Part shown: piece after piece, positions 49,070 to 58,445 of the stretch
How the letters are laid out: each line of letters opens with the position of its first letter
How positions within the stretch are numbered: position 1 is the first letter of the stretch
Source of the DNA: Siphonodentalium dalli
Lineage: Eukaryota; Mollusca; Scaphopoda; Gadilida; Siphonodentaliidae
NCBI GenBank assembly: GCA_032622095.1
Contig: CP136062.1
Location: 16,871,739-16,935,738 of the forward strand
Direction of reading: 5' to 3'
Length of the DNA stretch: 64,000 bases
Program-made: the position numbers and the translations under genes
Notes under the pieces: generated by a model
Told to the model about the DNA's origin: nothing
What the model saw: the letters and a program-made list of their open reading frames with translations, nothing else
Databases searched by the model: none

Positions 49070-49224
49070 CTACAGGAATTCTAATATGTTTTTCTTTGTA
49101 TTTTTACAGACAGTCCACTTATCGAGATATGCCAATCTAATCCATGCCTCAATGGTGCGACCTCTATGGGGCTCCCTACATGAATCTCTTTGATTCTCAT
49201 TTGTTTTTCTTTGTATTTTTACAG
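49062..49224 (+). repeat. Tandem copy of intron end, acceptor and EGF exon start
   Basis: Copy 1 (TATGGGGCTCCCTACAGGAA ... TTTTTACAG | ACAGTCCACTTATCGAGATA ... CAATGGTGCGAC) is followed by copy 2 of the same layout, whose acceptor at 49224 starts the real exon. Acceptor-to-acceptor distance is 115 bp. In copy 1 the exon frame meets TGA soon after GCGACC, so it cannot encode a full EGF. Confidence 0.85.
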
Positions 49225-49344
49225 ACAGTCCACATATCGAGATATGCCAATCTAATCCATGCCTCAATGGTGCGACATGCGTAGATAACTACGGCAACTA
49301 TAGCTGCTTATGTCCGCCAGCTTATTCTGGCATCAACTGTGAAG
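49225..49344 (+). CDS. Exon: EGF-like repeat
   Basis: The 120-bp exon runs from GTATTTTTACAG to GTATGT, phase 1 at both ends. It encodes [18 protein letters not shown], then [16 protein letters not shown]: six cysteines with standard EGF spacing and one sequon (NYS). It is the first exon after the satellite-bearing intron, and its phase matches the end of CTLD-3 at 17056. Assigning both to one gene is an inference from phase and strand. Confidence 0.88.
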
Positions 49345-49478
49345 GTATGTTTACCCTTTCTTTATTAATTGGATTCTTCCATTCAGTTACAAAAGTATAT
49401 ATTGGAATGGTCTATTATTTATCTGTAGGGATGTTCAGAAAATATGAGTAGAAGGCAGACATACGGACAGATAATATA

Positions 49479-49693
49479 CAGTAAATACCCTAAATAATCG
49501 ACTCCTTAATCACAGCAGAATTGCAGGTAACTTTTCAGGATTTAGCCTGAAATATGGCTTGTTGCCATTCATCGGAAAGCTCCCATTGAGAGCTTTCCGA
49601 TGAATGGCAACAAGACATATTTCCGACTAAATCCTGAAAAGTTACCCATAATTTTTGCTGTGGTTAAGGAGTCGATTATTTAGGGCATTACTG
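49479..49693. mobile_element. Mariner-like MITE, full hairpin
   Basis: It starts CAGTAAATACCCTAAATAAT and ends TTAGGGCATTACTG, with near-perfect ~100-bp arms meeting at AGCTCCCATTGAGAGCT. TA is on the left; CA replaces TA on the right. Confidence 0.8.
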
Positions 49694-49835
49694 CATGTCA
49701 TATGCATTTACACAACAAACAGAGGTAATGACATACCTTTAGGCAGTTTTTTTTCGTTTATATATCAGAGAAAGTTGCTTGGGTCTCCCTGTTCAGGATG
49801 GTTAAAAAATTTATCAAATCTGTGAACATTTTGTA

Positions 49836-50289
49836 TTAACCCTTTACCCAACAGAACGGCCCTGTGGCAATGCATTCTCTTATATATGCGAGTCGACCAT
49901 AGGTCGCCTCGCATATATAAGAGAATGCATTGGCTTAACACATATTAAAAATGATAAAATTATCAAAGAATGTAGAAAAATATTATAAAAAATGTTAAAA
50001 AATGTAAGAAAAAATTATAAAATTGTTAAAGAATGTAAGAAAAAATGGTAAAAAGTGAGAATTTTTTTTTTTTTTAGGCCAGTGCATTCTCTTATATATG
50101 CGAGGCGACCTATGATCGACTCGCATATATAAGAGAATGCATTGGCACAAGGCATAACTGTAACCATCACAATGTGGTCAATGAACCGGTTTCAATGATA
50201 TCCATATTTGTATGGTGTTATTGAGACAGACCGAAGATATTATAGGCTGTTGAAGCTTTTTTTGGCCGCTTTGTTGGGTAAAGGGTTAA
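49836..50289. mobile_element. piggyBac-like MITE with expanded spacer
   Basis: It has TTAA at both borders, ends CCCTTTACCCAACAG and TTGTTGGGTAAAGGG. The AT-rich spacer between the two hairpin cores is lengthened by repeats of AAAAATTATAAAATTG-type sequence. Confidence 0.8.
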
Positions 50290-50721
50290 ATAAAACCTTT
50301 TTCGTGATTTTATAAACTGCTGTTTGGATTAATTGATAAGTTGGTATATGTGTGTTTCCCAGCTAAAAATACAGGCCAAGTTCAAATATGTGTTTTTTAC
50401 ATGAGTTAATTATGGCCCTTTTTCGACTCAGAATTTTTCCGATTTCATCGCATTTCTGTTTCTGGTCGATAACCCTAGTTTGGATTATTTGATCACAACT
50501 GAAGTTGGTTTATGTGTTCAAGTTCCTCAGCCGAAAGTACATGTACGTAGAGTAATATGGGTTTCTTCCAATTATTTTTCCATGAGTTACGGTCCTTTTT
50601 CGACTTAATTCAACTGATTTTTAAACATTTTACAAGTAAACTAACGAGCGTATTTAACCATGTCCCACAATTATCTTGTTACTTTATCATTAATGCCACC
50701 ATTTTTTCATTCTATTTTTAG

Positions 50722-50835
50722 TCTATGATTATTGCTATGTCACTCCATGCCAGAACAATGGGACCTGCATCCTTCTAGATGGGAACTACACATGTAACTG
50801 CACAGAGGGCATCATAGGCTACGATTGTGAGATAG
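50722..50835 (+). CDS. Exon: EGF-like repeat with amplified 3' end
   Basis: The 114-bp exon runs from TTCTATTTTTAG to GTAAGG, phase 1 at both ends. It encodes YDYCYVTPCQNNGTCILLD, NYTCNCTEGIIGYDCEI: six cysteines with EGF spacing and three sequons (NGT, NYT, NCT). Its 3' half with the donor is the founder of the 59-bp minisatellite that follows directly. Reading on past the true donor meets TAG at 50874, so only the first donor keeps the protein open. Confidence 0.9.
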
Positions 50836-51248
50836 GTAAGGGAACTATACATGTAACTGCACAGAGGGCATCATAGGCTACGATTGTGAGATAGGTAAGG
50901 GAACTATACATGTAACTGCACAGAGGGCATCATAGGCTACGATTGTGAGATAGGTAAGGGAACTATACATGTAACTGCACAGAGGGCATCATAGGCTACG
51001 ATTGTGAGATAGGTAAGGGAACTATACATGTAACTGCACAGAGGGCATCATAGGCTACGATTGTGAGATAGGTAAGGGAACTATACATGTAACTGCACAG
51101 AGGGCATCATAGGCTACGATTGTGAGATAGGTAAGGGAACTATACATGTAACTGCACAGAGGGCATCATAGGCTACGATTGTGAGATAGGTAAGGTAACT
51201 ACACATGTAACTGCACAGAGGGCGTCATAGGCTACGATTGTGAGATAG
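50836..51248 (+). repeat. 59-bp minisatellite of EGF exon 3' half plus donor, 7 extra copies
   Basis: The unit is GTAAGGGAACTATACATGTA followed by ACTGCACAGAGGGCATCATA and GGCTACGATTGTGAGATAG. Donor GTs fall at 50836, 50895, 50954, 51013, 51072, 51131, 51190 and 51249, eight in total. The copies are almost identical except the last, which has GTAAGGTAACTACACATG and GGCGTC. 59 is 2 modulo 3. Confidence 0.97.
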
Positions 51249-51249
51249 G

Positions 51250-52377
51250 TAACTACTACCTTTACCAAACCTGAACACTTTTTAAAAATATTTGGTGGGC
51301 TACAGAAATGAGCGGTGTCCTTCTGTCTACCCTTCAGTCAGAAACATTTGTTGTCCGGATAATTACTTGATTAATATTCTACAGCATTTGATGAAACTTT
51401 GTACGTGGCCTTCATATGAAAAAGTTGTAATCAAGTTCAAATTTGGATCCGATTCAATGATTTCTGGCGGAGTTATGCCCCTTTTTTACTTAGAATTTGC
51501 TGATTATTTTGTTGTCTGGATGATAACTCAAGTTATGATTATCCAATAACTTTCAAATTTAGTATGTGAATTAATCACATGAAAATACAGGTCAAGTTCA
51601 AATTTGAGTTCTGTCTGTCCATTTCTGACAGGATTATGCCTCTTTGTCGACTAAGTATTTACCGATTATTATTAGCTCAACTTACTTTGTAAGGTTGAGC
51701 TATTGCCATGGTTTGGCGTCCGTTTGTGTGTGTGTGCGTGTGTCCGTCAACAATTTCCTTTGGCGCGGGCTACATGTCATACCTTTGGTCTGATCTTTTT
51801 AATTTGTCATGAATGTCGACAATGACATGTAGATGGGAACAAGTCATTTTGATGTCATTCGGCCAAAAAACATGGCCGCTGGAAGCCATCTTGGATTTCA
51901 AAATTCAATCCATTGGCGCGGGCTACAGGTCGTACTGTTCGTCTGATCATCATGAAATTTGTCATGGTTGTTAATATTGACATGTAGATGGATGACCGTC
52001 AGCAGCCATCTTGGATTTTACTCTTTACATGACTAAATCCTTTTGCACAGGTTAGACATTTCAATTCGCACCTTTCCTTTCCTATATACTGTCAACCATT
52101 AAATTATTCCTCTACCTAAGTTGAGCTACAGTGTCATTGACACTTTCATTCTGGTATCTAATCAAATATGTTAACAAAAGAAACAGTTGGAAGCAAAGTT
52201 TATTCTTTAATTGGGGGGACGTGTGGCTAGGACTTACTTCAATGTTCTAGCAGGAATCTCCCTTATTCTCACTTATTAACCAGAGGATGATTCCATTCAT
52301 TCTGCTTGGCAGGTATGATCACCAGGCAAGCCTGTTTGATATATACCATCTTAATAATTCATTCTTTAACATTCCAG
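51250..52377. other. Intron with two repeat families
   Basis: 51292-51660 resembles the TTTTCGACTTAGAATTT-type repeats near 6900 and 50400 (phrases such as CTGGATGATAACTCAAG). 51673-52135 is bounded by GCTCAACTTACTTTGTAAGG-TTGAGCTA and CTAAGTTGAGCTACAG and holds two copies of a GGCGCGGGCTACA(T/G)GTC segment; it looks like a separate interspersed repeat. No exon is seen. Confidence 0.5.
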
Positions 52378-52524
52378 TTATCCAGCCGTGTGACAGCAGT
52401 CCGTGTCTGAATAACGGAACGTGTACAGATATCTGTCCTGGTAACGGGGCGGAGTGCCCTCCCCTAACGGGGAACTACACGTGTAACTGTTCAGAAGGAT
52501 TCACGGGACCAGAGTGTCAGACAG
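52378..52524 (+). CDS. Exon: 8-cysteine EGF-like repeat 1
   Basis: The 147-bp exon runs from TTAACATTCCAG to GTATAA, phase 1 at both ends. It encodes IQPCDSSPCLNNGTCTDICP, GNGAECPPL, NYTCNCSEGFTGPECQT. Besides the six EGF cysteines there are two more (DIC and AEC) between cysteines 3 and 4, which could form an added disulfide loop. The spacing is not that of laminin-type EGF. It has three sequons; the NGA here replaces the NGT of the sister repeats. Confidence 0.9.
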
Positions 52525-52863
52525 GTATAATTTATATGCTATCCAAAGTCATGACACATCATCTTGAGCAATACATCGTCACTGAATTATATCATGCTTC
52601 AGGCCTTCTGTTTTTATAATTGTTCAATGTGCCAATCTTGTGGCGCGGTACTAAATCGTTCCAACCAGAGTTCATATTGTGACCTATCCAGGGACATTTC
52701 TGCCCGTCTATATGGGGCTCTCTATGGCAATGTGAGGGTGTTATGTTTAACCCACAGGGAGCCTCACACAGATGGAAGCATGCTCTATGGTGTGTCTTCT
52801 GCTTCATCTATGCGGTTAAACCTATTCAGGGACATTTCCAAAACTTTTCCATGATTTTTTTTA

Positions 52864-53520
52864 ATTATACCCCCCGCAATGAAGTTAGAGGGGGGTATAC
52901 TAGAGTCAGCTCGTACGTCCATTGTCCGTCCGTGGACACAAATTTGCTGGAGTTTTTCTCAGTCGTTTTTTTATCAATTTCCGTGAAACTTGGCACAGAC
53001 TTTAACCACCATGGAAACCTGCGATTACGATGTCAATTTTTTTAAACATGGCACAGATATTTAGTACCATGGGAATTTGTGCACCTGTGATTATGATGTC
53101 TGTCCGACATTTTTTGGTGGAGTTATCCCACTTTTTCGACTTAGAATTGTTTTTGCAACATGCATAATTTTGTCCGAGCTTTTATTCCTACATTTTTCAG
53201 TCAATGTTTTTAAAACTTGGCACTGATATTTAGTACCATGGGATCCTGTGCACCTGCGATTATGATGTCTGTCCTACTTTTTTTGTGGAGTTATTCCCTT
53301 TTTTCGACTTGGAACATTTTCGCAACATGCATAATTTTGTTCAAGCTTTTATTCCTACATTTTTCAGTCAATAGTTTTAAGATTAGGGTTATGGTTGTAC
53401 ACCTGCAATGGGAACTGTTATTTTATTATTTTAACTAGATGTTTACTGACATGTGAAACATCTTAGTAATTTAAAAACAGGGGGGTATCCTTAGTCCCAT
53501 TGGGACAGTCACACCTCTAG
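52864..53520. mobile_element. Interspersed repeat with GGGGGTATACT ends
   Basis: It begins ATACCCCCCGCAATGAAG-TTAGAGGGGGGTATACTAGA and ends near GGGGGTATCC. It contains two diverged copies of a GAAACTTGGCACAGA...TTTTTCGACTTAGAA segment. It is related to 6703-7325; no gene was recognised. Confidence 0.55.
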
Positions 53521-53646
53521 TTTTCCGTGACTTTGAGGCAATGGAATTCCATGATTTTTCCAGACTTAGCAAGGTGGGACTTAAAGAGTAATGTGAGATG
53601 AATTTTGAATAGTTAATATCTCATCACAACTTGGCCCCCATATTAG

Positions 53647-53861
53647 TTAACCCTTTCAGTGCCAAGTCAGATTTTTGTATCAACCCATATTTCCTTGATC
53701 ATTTTTCAAATTTATTGATTATAATAATGTGATACATTGATGGAAAGAGCTCTTAGAGTTCTTTCCATCAATGTATCACATTATTATAATCAATAAATTT
53801 GAAAAATGATCAAGGAAATATGGGTTGATACAAAAATCCGACTTTGCACTGAAAGGGTTAA
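53647..53861. mobile_element. piggyBac-like MITE, perfect foldback
   Basis: TTAA-CCCTTTCAGTGCCAAGTC starts and GCACTGAAAGGG-TTAA ends. The arms of about 100 bp (TTTCCTTGATCATTTTTCAA, GTGATACATTGATGGAAAGA) are essentially perfect reverse complements meeting at GAGCTCTTAGAGTTC. Relatives flank the EGF duplications at 55076 and 56720. Confidence 0.8.
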
Positions 53862-54010
53862 ATTAGGATACATTTTCTGCATTGTTGACATCCAAACATG
53901 ATGTTAATTCTCATCACATTACGTCATGCTTTGGGCTTTGTGTTATATTTCTATAATTGTTTAAATGTGCTGATCATATATATAGGGCTATATTAAATCT
54001 CTCATTCCAG

Positions 54011-54157
54011 TCATCCAGCCTTGTGACCGCAGTCCATGTCTGAATAACGGAACGTGTTCAGATATTTGTCCTGGTAACGGGACGGAGTGCCCTCCCCTGA
54101 TGGGGAACTACACATGTAACTGCACGGAAGGATTCACGGGACTAGAGTGTCAGTCAG
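54011..54157 (+). CDS. Exon: 8-cysteine EGF-like repeat 2
   Basis: The 147-bp exon runs from CTCTCATTCCAG to GTAAAG, phase 1 at both ends. The protein reads IQPCDRSPCLNNGTCSDICP, GNGTECPPLMGNYTCNCTEG, FTGLECQS, with eight cysteines and four sequons. It is the first exon of the first copy of a 1613-bp tandem duplication; its sister is 55624-55770, differing by only a couple of bases (MG for TG, CQS for CQT). Confidence 0.9.
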
Positions 54158-54617
54158 GTAAAGTTTAATTTCCAACATCGGGGTTTGTGCTAAAGAGACA
54201 GGGTTTTTTTTTTACGTCCCCAATAGTGGGTATGAAGATTACGCTCATCATTTAGGAGTGGGTATTAAACTTTATATTGAAGGTGGTTTCTATAGGGTAC
54301 TTTTTGACAAGGAATTTGATGGTGCACACTTGTTTGTTTTTTTTAAAGTGTCCAAATTGTGGTTTTAGTTTGGTTCTGCTATAATAATGGTTATTTCACA
54401 GGTTAAATATTATACCTGCACGAAGTAGGTTTATTATAAGTTTAAAGATTATTTCAGAAATATTGGTTACCATAATCACAGTTAACTTTCCATCAATTTA
54501 AAAAAACCCTGAACCCAAAAGTGGTCAGCCCGCTATAGATTGCTGGTCAGCCCTGTATGGATTGCCAAATTTGATTTATTAACTAATCTGATCTGTCATT
54601 CTTGTGTCGTATTCCAG

Positions 54618-54764
54618 TCATCCAGCCGTGTGATCGCAGTCCGTGTCTGAATAACGGAACATGTACAGATATCTGCCCTGGTAACGGGACAGAGTGCCCT
54701 CCCCTGACGGGGAACTACACGTGTAACTGTTCCGAAGGATTCATTGGACCAGAGTGTCAGACGG
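54618..54764 (+). CDS. Exon: 8-cysteine EGF-like repeat 3
   Basis: The 147-bp exon runs from TCGTATTCCAG to GTATAT, phase 1 at both ends. It encodes the same eight-cysteine plan as repeat 2 with FIGPECQT at the end, and four sequons (NGT, NGT, NYT, NCS). The sister exon is 56231-56377 at the same 1613-bp offset. The intron to repeat 2 is only 460 bp. Confidence 0.9.
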
Positions 54765-55075
54765 GTATATTAATCATTTCTTTACTAAATACTGATTGAC
54801 AAGTAGTTCCCGCAGCAAATGTTCAGTTCAACAAAAAACCATAAAAAATTAAGAATATTTAACTCTTTCTTTACTAAATATTCATTGACGAGTAGTTTCT
54901 TTATCAAATGTTCAGTTAATAAGTTCAGATTTGTTGAACTTATTATGTAATCATAATGAAAATGTTAAGTGCTTGTAGATGTTGTTGCGCACAATGTATT
55001 TCTTGTAATTGTCGCTGAATTACGTCATACCTCGGATCTCGTGTTTTTTTTATATACATTATATTTTAACACTTT

Positions 55076-55474
55076 CAGTGCCAAGTTCAATTTTTGTATC
55101 AACCCATATTTCCTTGATCATTTTTCAAATTTATTGATTATAATAATGTGATACATTGATGGAAAGAGCTCTTAGAGTTCTTTCCATCAATGTATCACAT
55201 TATTATAATCAATAAATTTGAAAAATGATCAAGGAAATATGGGTTGATACAAAAATCCGACTTGGCACTTAGAGCTCTTTCCGTCAATGTATCACATTAT
55301 TATAATCAATAAATTTGAAAAATGATCAAGGAAATATGGGTTGATACAAAAATCCGACTTGGCACTTAGAGCTCTTTCCATCAATGTATCACATTATTAT
55401 AATCAATAAATTTGAAAAATGATCAAGGAAATATGGGTTGATACAAAAATCTGACTTAGCACTGAAAGGGTTAA
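55076..55474. mobile_element. piggyBac-like foldback MITE with internal reiteration
   Basis: TTAA-CACTTTCAGTGCCAAG starts and GCACTGAAAGGG-TTAA ends. The right arm is present three times in a row (GAGCTCTTTCC...GGGTTGATACAAAAATC repeated at about 55172, 55268, 55370), a local tandem expansion of a MITE arm. Confidence 0.75.
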
Positions 55475-55623
55475 ATTAGGATACATTTTCTGCATTGTTG
55501 ACATCCAAACATGATGTTAATTCTCATCACATTACGTCATGCTTTGGGCTTCGTGTTATATTTCTATAATTGTTTAAATGTGCTGATCATATATATAGGG
55601 CTATATTAAATCTCTCATTCCAG

Positions 55624-55770
55624 TCATCCAGCCTTGTGACCGCAGTCCATGTCTGAATAACGGAACGTGTTCAGATATTTGTCCTGGTAACGGGACGGAG
55701 TGCCCTCCCCTGACGGGGAACTACACATGTAACTGCACGGAAGGATTCACGGGACTAGAGTGTCAGACAG
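55624..55770 (+). CDS. Exon: 8-cysteine EGF-like repeat 4
   Basis: The 147-bp exon has a CTCTCATTCCAG acceptor, GTAAAG donor and phase 1 at both ends. It is the duplicate of repeat 2: IQPCDRSPCLNNGTCSDICP and GNYTCNCTEGFTGLECQT. Eight cysteines and four sequons are retained with no frame damage, so the duplicate appears functional. Confidence 0.9.
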
Positions 55771-56230
55771 GTAAAGTTTAATTTCCAACATCGGGGTTTG
55801 TGCTAAAGAGACAGGGTTTTTTTTTTTACATCCCCAATAGTGGGTATGAAGATTACGCTCATCATTTAGGAGTGGGTATTAAACTTTATATTGAAGGTGG
55901 TTTCTATAGGGTACTTTTTGACAAGGAATTTGATGGTGCACACTTGTTTGTTTTTTTAAAGTGCCCAAATTGTGGTTTTAGTTTGGTTCTGCTATAATAA
56001 TGGTTATTTCACAGGTTAAATATTATACCTGCACGAAGTAGGTTTATTATAAGTTTAAAGATTATTTCAGAAATATTGGTTACCATAATCACAGTTAACT
56101 TTCCATCAATTTAAAAAACCCCTGAACCCAAAAGTGGTCAGCCCGCTATAGATTGCTGGTCAGCCCTGTATGGATTGCCAAATTTGATTTATTAACTAAT
56201 CTGATCTGTCATTCTTGTGTCGTATTCCAG

Positions 56231-56377
56231 TCATCCAGCCGTGTGATCGAAGTCCGTGTCTGAATAACGGAACATGTACAGATATCTGCCCTGGTAACGG
56301 GACAGAGTGCCCTCCCCTGACAGGGAACTACACATGTAACTGTTCCGAAGGATTCATTGGACCAGAGTGTCAGACGG
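56231..56377 (+). CDS. Exon: 8-cysteine EGF-like repeat 5
   Basis: The 147-bp exon has a CGTATTCCAG acceptor, GTATGC donor and phase 1 at both ends. It is the duplicate of repeat 3, intact with eight cysteines and four sequons, ending FIGPECQT. The intron start after the donor differs from the sister (GCTGTTTGAGCGC is extra) before similarity resumes at TTAATCATTTCTTTAC. Confidence 0.9.
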
Positions 56378-56719
56378 GTATGCTGTTTGAGCGCTTTTCT
56401 TTCATTTATGAGTAGTTACCTTATTAATCATTTCTTTACTAAATACTGATTGACAAGTAGTTCCCGCAGCAAATGTTCAGTTCAACAAAAAACCATAAAA
56501 AATTAAGAATATTTAACTCTTTCTTTACTAAATATTCATTGACGAGTAGTTTCTTTATCAAATGTTCAGTTAATAAGTTCAGATTTGTTGAACTTATTAT
56601 GTAAACATAATGAAAATGTTAAGTGCTTGTAGATGTTGTTGCGCACAATGTATTTCTTGTAATTGTCGCTGAATTACGTCATACCTCGGATCTCGTGTTT
56701 TTTTTATATACATTATATT

Positions 56720-56931
56720 TTAACACTTTCAGTGCCAAGTTCAATTTTTGTATCAACCCATATTTCCTTGATCATTTTTCAAATTTATTGATTATAATGT
56801 GAAACATTGATGGAAAGAGCTCTAAGAACTCTTTCCATCAATTTATCACATTATTGTAATCATTAAATTTGAAAAATGATCAAGGAAATATGGGTTGATA
56901 CAAAAATCTGACTTGGCACTGAAAGGGTTAA
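56720..56931. mobile_element. piggyBac-like foldback MITE
   Basis: It has TTAA borders, starts CACTTTCAGTGCCAAG and ends GCACTGAAAGGG. It is the counterpart of 55076 without the reiterated arm. The hairpin centre is GAGCTCTAAGAACTC. Confidence 0.75.
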
Positions 56932-57068
56932 ATGTGTCAACCATGTGGGGCGATACTCAATCTTTCCAATCATAATTGAAATTGATACAACCACATCAAC
57001 TTTTACTCAGACAGCCATAAATTTGTTGTACATTTATATCCACAAACACAGTACAAGATACGTGCTCA

Positions 57069-57324
57069 GTGAGAGCTTTCTGATGAATGGCAACAAGCCA
57101 TATTTACGACTAAATCCTGAAAAGTTACCCGTAATTCTGCTGTGGTTAAGGAGTCAATTAATTAGAGCATTGCTGTAGATAAAAGTGTTAACAGTAAACT
57201 TTTAATTTCATTTTGACACTCCTTATAGTAAATTGGTGGATACATGTTCATATATATTTTCTCGCAAATGTAGTCACCCATAATTATGCTGTGGTGAAGC
57301 AGTTGATTAATTAGGGCATTACTG
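57069..57324. mobile_element. Two right-arm fragments of mariner-like MITEs
   Basis: 57069-57175 carries AGAGCTTTCTGATGAATGGC through GAGCATTGCTG; 57275-57324 carries CACCCATAATTATGCTGTGG through GGGCATTACTG. The second lies only 24 bp before the next EGF exon and close to its branch-point region. Confidence 0.7.
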
Positions 57325-57348
57325 TATAACCTCTTGTTTTGATTGCAG

Positions 57349-57492
57349 TGATCCAGCCATGTGATATAGACCGATGTTTACATAACGGCACATGTACAGA
57401 TATTTGTCCTGGAAACAGCACATGTCCACCATTGATGGGAAATTTTAGCTGTGCATGTACAGCTGACTATACTGGAGTGAATTGTGAAACAG
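57349..57492 (+). CDS. Exon: 8-cysteine EGF-like repeat 6, diverged
   Basis: The 144-bp exon runs from TTTGATTGCAG to GTAACT, phase 1 at both ends. It encodes IQPCDIDRCLHNGTCTDICP, GNSTCPPLMGNFSCACTADY, TGVNCET. It keeps all eight cysteines but is one residue shorter in the extra loop and more diverged than repeats 1-5, so it is an older copy. Three sequons (NGT, NST, NFS). Confidence 0.88.
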
Positions 57493-58061
57493 GTAACTCA
57501 ATCTGTTTATTACATAACCCAAACCAAGATGGAGAACTCTATTTTTTAGCACTGGCAAATTCTATTTCTGTTCTGAAAATAGACCTAAAACTGTCCCACG
57601 GATAAGAAATTCTGAATAAAATTTATATTTAATGATAGAAACTCGATTTCAATATATATATGACATCACCAATCACGGATGGCGATGTTAGAAGCAGGGA
57701 ATCGGCAGTACATGCATGTGTATTGAATAATTATAACAGCATGTCAAGAATTGAGACAAAGTCATTTAGGTGATGTAATTTGGGCTGGGTTCAGGTTTAT
57801 ATAATAGTAATGTATACATAACCATTCGCTGGGGTTAAACGATTCCTGCAGTTTTGGATCTAACTGATTTTGACTCCAACTCTTTTTTAACTGATCAGGC
57901 TTCGACTCTATTCAGATTTTTTAAAAGTTTGTATTACTTTTTAGCAGAAAAAAGAGAACTTTTTTGACAGAACGGTTGGTATAATGGGTGCGTGATTAGT
58001 TCATTGTTTCTCGCATATCAAAAAATTGCTGATTTTGGTTACTGGGCCAGAAACTCCGTAG
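57493..58061. other. Intron, nothing recognised
   Basis: AT-rich sequence with no splice-bounded cysteine-rich frame and no clear repeat. Confidence 0.5.
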
Positions 58062-58290
58062 TTAACCCTTTGAGTGCCAGGGGCCGATTTTATCGGCCCT
58101 AAACCTACAAAATAAGTCTGTTAAAGAATATAAGAATAAATTATTAAAATTGTAAAAAAAAAAAATTGTTAGGCCAATACTTCTCTTATATATGCGAGGC
58201 GACCTATGGTCGACTCGAATATATAAGAGAATGCATTGGCACAGGGTATATGGGTTGATACAAAAATTTACCTGGCACACAAAGGGTTAA
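58062..58290. mobile_element. piggyBac-like MITE, hairpin-core family
   Basis: TTAA-CCCTTTGAGTGCCAGG starts and CCTGGCACACAAAGGG-TTAA ends. It is a single hairpin core with an AT-rich spacer, a complete relative of 4158-4393 in the opposite orientation. Confidence 0.75.
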
Positions 58291-58325
58291 TTGACGATTT
58301 AATTTTCCTCTCCTGCTATTTTTAG

Positions 58326-58445
58326 AAATCTATCCATGTGACAGTAATCCTTGCCAAGACGGTGGAACATGTATGAATGGGACGTTACCAGAAACCTATG
58401 AATGCCTGTGTACCACATCGAGGATGGGGACCAATTGTGAATTAG
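58326..58445 (+). CDS. Exon: last EGF-like repeat before the membrane exon
   Basis: The 120-bp exon runs from CTGCTATTTTTAG to GTAAGA, phase 1 at both ends. It encodes IYPCDSNPCQDGGTCMNGTL, YECLCTTSRMGTNCEL: standard six-cysteine EGF with one sequon (NGT). It lacks the extra cysteine pair of the preceding six repeats. Confidence 0.88.

Larger units (their letters stand above)
54011..57000 (+). repeat. 1613-bp tandem duplication carrying two EGF exons per unit
   Basis: Exons 54011 and 54618 recur at 55624 and 56231, both offset by 1613 bp, with introns almost identical (for example AAGATTACGCTCATCATTTA, GGTCAGCCCGCTATAGATTG). The second unit differs mainly in homopolymer lengths and by a short insertion after the second exon. 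The near identity of introns shows the duplication is recent. Confidence 0.92.

Noticed and set aside
49110-49171. Alternative EGF exon start using the first acceptor copy
   Set aside because: The frame runs into TGA after about 24 codons and has no donor; treated as a duplicated edge.
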